In this document: one piece after another, positions 61,697 through 64,000 of the stretch | Layout: each line of letters opens with the position of its first letter | How positions within the stretch are numbered: the stretch's first letter is position 1 | From: Edaphobacter sp. 4G125 | Lineage (GTDB): Bacteria > Acidobacteriota > Terriglobia > Terriglobales > Acidobacteriaceae | Direction of reading: 5' to 3' | Length of the DNA stretch: 64,000 bases | Assembly: GCF_014274685.1 (NCBI RefSeq) | Contig: NZ_CP060393.1 | Coordinates: 1,113,501 to 1,177,500 of the forward strand | Program-made: the position numbers and the translations under genes | Notes under the pieces: model-generated | What the model saw: the letters and a program-made list of their open reading frames with translations, nothing else | What the model was told of the DNA's origin: nothing | Databases searched by the model: none

Positions 61697-62665
61697 TCAG
61701 CGCATGAGCTCGTCGAAGGAGAGATTCTCGCTGCTCGATGGAGCGCCATGTAGCGTAAATGTCAGGGATATTCCGACGTCATCGATCCCGCGGCGGAGAC
61801 TGCGATTGTAGTAGCTGGAGAGAATTGTCTTGCGATTCAAGGGGATATCGATCGCATTGATAAATCCGTTGTCTTCCGTAACGTTATGACCGATGACAAT
61901 GGTCGGGCGGCCTTTGCGATAGGCGCTGTAGATCTTTTGGTCGCCAATAGGAAGCTGTTCGTAAAGGTCGGACTCGAAGGAAGCCCAGCGAGAGAGATTC
62001 GAGACGAATCCAAGTTGGAAGTGCGCTAGCGGGCCGAGAGATGTGTAGTTTTTCTTAACCTGCCTGTTGACCAATGTTGCAGAGTCTCCCGCGCCGATCT
62101 CAAGCAGAGGAGTGAGGCGACGATAGTTGCGTGAAAATCGATTGTTGATGTCAAAGGTTACGCGGCCTGTCGTCAGGCCATAGTCCGTGTCGCCGGTTGG
62201 CGCTGTGAAAGAGAGGATGGTCTCATACGAGAATCTTTCGGGTGTGAACAGGGCATGGAGAGAGAAGAAGGCGTCTCCAAGCTCGCCTCGCTGCTTGACG
62301 AGCCGCTTGTCAGGCTTGGGGTGTGCGGCCTTACTTTCAGCCAAACGATAGAAGTAGATAGGGATGTTTCCTTCAATGAAGAAGGTGTTATTGATGGTGT
62401 AGCTGACGGAGGGGATGGCGAGAGTTGACCAGCCTGTGAGGGAGTCGTGGACGCTGGTGAAGGTAATCCCGGCATTGAAATTAGGCAGGATAGCGTTAGC
62501 ATCCGGTTGATCAAGGTCCAGAGGGATGGTGGACAGGCTGGCGACGATTGCAGAGGGGTCTGCAGGGACAGGTGTTCTGGCCGCGGCTTGCGCTAGAGCG
62601 GATGAGGGGAGCAGGAGGCATAGAAGAACCCTGCAATATTGCCCGCTGGCCGAGAAGAATGACAA
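61697..62665 (-). CDS. Outer-membrane beta-barrel protein, transporter-like
   Basis: A 322-residue exported protein with signal peptide (VLLCLLLPSSALAQ) and a pattern of alternating hydrophobic strands with aromatic girdle residues through to its end, such as TINNTFFIEGNIPIYFYRL and FSYETILSFTAPTG. It resembles the family of small outer-membrane transport-related barrels annotated as MetA-pathway or transporter proteins, but I cannot name it. It lies between a convergent dinB gene and a strong terminator hairpin downstream of gltA. Ligand unknown. Confidence 0.65.
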   Translation of the reverse strand: MSFFSASGQYCRVLLCLLLPSSALAQAAARTPVPADPSAIVASLSTIPLDLDQPDANAILPNFNAGITFTSVHDSLTGWSTLAIPSVSYTINNTFFIEGNIPIYFYRLAESKAAHPKPDKRLVKQRGELGDAFFSLHALFTPERFSYETILSFTAPTGDTDYGLTTGRVTFDINNRFSRNYRRLTPLLEIGAGDSATLVNRQVKKNYTSLGPLAHFQLGFVSNLSRWASFESDLYEQLPIGDQKIYSAYRKGRPTIVIGHNVTEDNGFINAIDIPLNRKTILSSYYNRSLRRGIDDVGISLTFTLHGAPSSSENLSFDELMR

Positions 62666-62721
62666 AACAGATGTCCTGATTGCTTGAGGATGGCATTTTT
62701 CTGAGCAGTTGCCAAGCAGGA

Positions 62722-62768
62722 TTTAAGCCACAACGGGCGGGAAAATTTCCCGCCCGTTGTGGCTTAAA
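62722..62768 (-). terminator. Perfect 23-bp palindrome after gltA
   Basis: A 47-base perfect inverted repeat with a single central A; each arm ends AAGCCACAACGGGCGGGAAA inward. It lies just past the gltA stop and before the barrel gene start on the same strand, so it should terminate gltA or insulate the next gene. Confidence 0.8.
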
Positions 62769-62778
62769 GGATTTGCTC

Positions 62779-63912
62779 TTAGCGATTTTCGATCGATGAG
62801 TAGGGCGCTGGATAAGCGGGCCCGACATACTCGGCGCGAGGCCGGATCAGACGATTGTCGTCGTGCTGTTCGATGACGTGGGCAGCCCACCCCGAGATAC
62901 GGCTGACGGCAAAGATTGGTGTAAAGAGATCGATGTCGATACCGAGCAAGGTATAGGTCGAAGCGGAGTAGAAATCGACGTTGGCGTTCAGTTTCTTTTC
63001 CTGCTTGACGAACTGCTCGATCTTGCGAGAAAGCTCAAACCATTTCATGTTGCCGGAGGTCTTGCTCAGCTCTTCGGACATGCGACGAAGGTGGGTCGCA
63101 CGGGGATCTTCAGTGTGATAGACGCGGTGACCGAAACCGGAGATCTTCTTCTTTTCGGCAAACATCTGGCGGACGTATTCGATGGGGTCGGCTCCGGCCT
63201 TATCGATGGCATAGAGCAGGCGCATAGTGGCTTCATTGGCTCCACCATGAAGCGGTCCCTTGAGCGCGCCGATGGCGCCGGTAATGGCGGAATGAATATC
63301 AGCCAGCGTCGCGGCGATGACACGGGCGGCAAAGGTGCTGGCATTCAGTTCGTGGTCGGCATGGAGGATCAGAGCGATGTCGAAGGTACGAACTGCGGTA
63401 TCGGAGGGTTTCTCTCCGTTGAGCATCCAGAGGAAATTTGCGGCGTGCGAGAGGGAAGGATCGGCTTCGACGATTTCCTTTCCTTTGCGGATGCGATCGA
63501 AGAGAGCAACGATCATCGCGATCTGTGAGGTAAGCCGGTAAGACTTTCGCACATTGGCATCGTGGGAGTTATCGGCTTCGTCCACGTCGTACATGCTGAG
63601 CATGGAGACAGCAGTTCGCAGGACCTGCATCGGAGTTGTGGTCTTTGGAACGGTGCGAAGAAGATCGATGATCTTAGGGTCGACCTTACGAGCCTCGGCC
63701 AGCTTCTTTTTGAAATCTTCGAGCTCGGCCTTGTTGGGTAATTTGCCAAACCACAGGAGGTAGGTGGTTTCTTCAAAGGTTGAGCGCTGGGCGAGCTCAT
63801 GAATATCGATGCCGCGGTACGAAAGCACCCCAGCATCGCCGTCGATCCAGCAGATGGATGAATTGGTGGCTACAATGCCTTCGAGGCCTTTCGGGGCAAC
63901 AGCAGTTGACAT
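62779..63912 (-). CDS. gltA: Citrate synthase
   Basis: Condenses oxaloacetate and acetyl-CoA to citrate at the start of the TCA cycle. The 377-residue length marks the short dimeric group that also contains 2-methylcitrate synthases. Catalytic residues are seen: His in GPLHGGAN, His in GFGHRVYH, and Asp in NVDFYSASTY. It starts TAVAPKGLEGIVATNSSICWIDGD, with YRGIDIHEL typical of the family. No prp genes are nearby, so a citrate role is likelier. The 23-bp palindrome follows the stop. Confidence 0.93.
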   Translation of the reverse strand: MSTAVAPKGLEGIVATNSSICWIDGDAGVLSYRGIDIHELAQRSTFEETTYLLWFGKLPNKAELEDFKKKLAEARKVDPKIIDLLRTVPKTTTPMQVLRTAVSMLSMYDVDEADNSHDANVRKSYRLTSQIAMIVALFDRIRKGKEIVEADPSLSHAANFLWMLNGEKPSDTAVRTFDIALILHADHELNASTFAARVIAATLADIHSAITGAIGALKGPLHGGANEATMRLLYAIDKAGADPIEYVRQMFAEKKKISGFGHRVYHTEDPRATHLRRMSEELSKTSGNMKWFELSRKIEQFVKQEKKLNANVDFYSASTYTLLGIDIDLFTPIFAVSRISGWAAHVIEQHDDNRLIRPRAEYVGPAYPAPYSSIENR

Positions 63913-64000
63913 AGATGGACTTCTCCCAGCAAAACGTAATTACATCTGGTTATAGCTCAGCCAGGAAACGATTGTCACGGTGACCGTTCGAATATCGTAA

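Noticed and set aside
1-64000. CRISPR array, intact insertion sequence or prophage
   Set aside because: No regularly spaced repeats, transposase or phage structural genes were seen; only the recombinase remnant near 20.9 kb.

Overview
The window reads as a chromosomal segment of a soil Acidobacteriota, most like Terriglobia (the Granulicella / Edaphobacter / Terriglobus group). The grounds are family content: a PadR regulator paired with an orphan MacB-type permease, a large TonB-dependent receptor with a carboxypeptidase-regulatory N-terminus, a PEP-CTERM protein, a secreted DinB protein, and high-GC gene-dense DNA with dispersed intergenic repeats. The genus is an inference. There is no CRISPR array, intact insertion sequence or prophage. 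The only mobile-element trace is a fragment of a large serine recombinase next to tRNA-Pro.

Layout. 1-2.8 kb: a tight minus-strand operon (folate-binding YgfZ, DUF1844, metallo-hydrolase, RibF running off the left edge). 2.9-11.9 kb: plus-strand genes for a secreted HELTH metallopeptidase, MTA phosphorylase, a PfkB kinase, a polytopic glycosyltransferase, MgtC, then DapF-like, LdcA and Mpl, a muropeptide-recycling set. 12.3-21 kb: PEP-CTERM protein, PlsC, SPOR and slipin proteins, a HemD-GAF-ANTAR fusion, a CehA-type metallohydrolase, an RMD1-like protein, the recombinase scar and tRNA-Pro(CGG). 21.3-24.8 kb: an assimilatory sulfate operon cysD-cysN-cysH preceded by a 24-codon ORF with 8 cysteine codons, an apparent cysteine attenuator. 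25-29.4 kb: S53 peptidase and an L-fucose lactonase/permease pair. 29.7-32.9 kb: PepSY, ApbE-DUF2271 and EF-hand genes behind two tandem operator-like palindromes. 33-43 kb: GH27, an MscS-like membrane protein, a glycosyltransferase-like protein, TreS, and divergent TreY-TreZ for trehalose. 43-64 kb: DUF5666 protein and TonB receptor, HmgA, a secreted phosphodiesterase-type enzyme, an orphan AAA ATPase, PadR-ADOP, M61 peptidase, glutathione peroxidase, a KimA-like permease, cysteine desulfurase, DinB, an outer-membrane protein and citrate synthase.

The items most worth following are the polycysteine leader before cysD, the HemD-GAF-ANTAR fusion, the DapF homologue with serine at both catalytic-cysteine positions, the CysN protein with a P-loop-less APS-kinase-like tail, and a three-copy intergenic element with fixed internal spacing that sits downstream of plus-strand genes.
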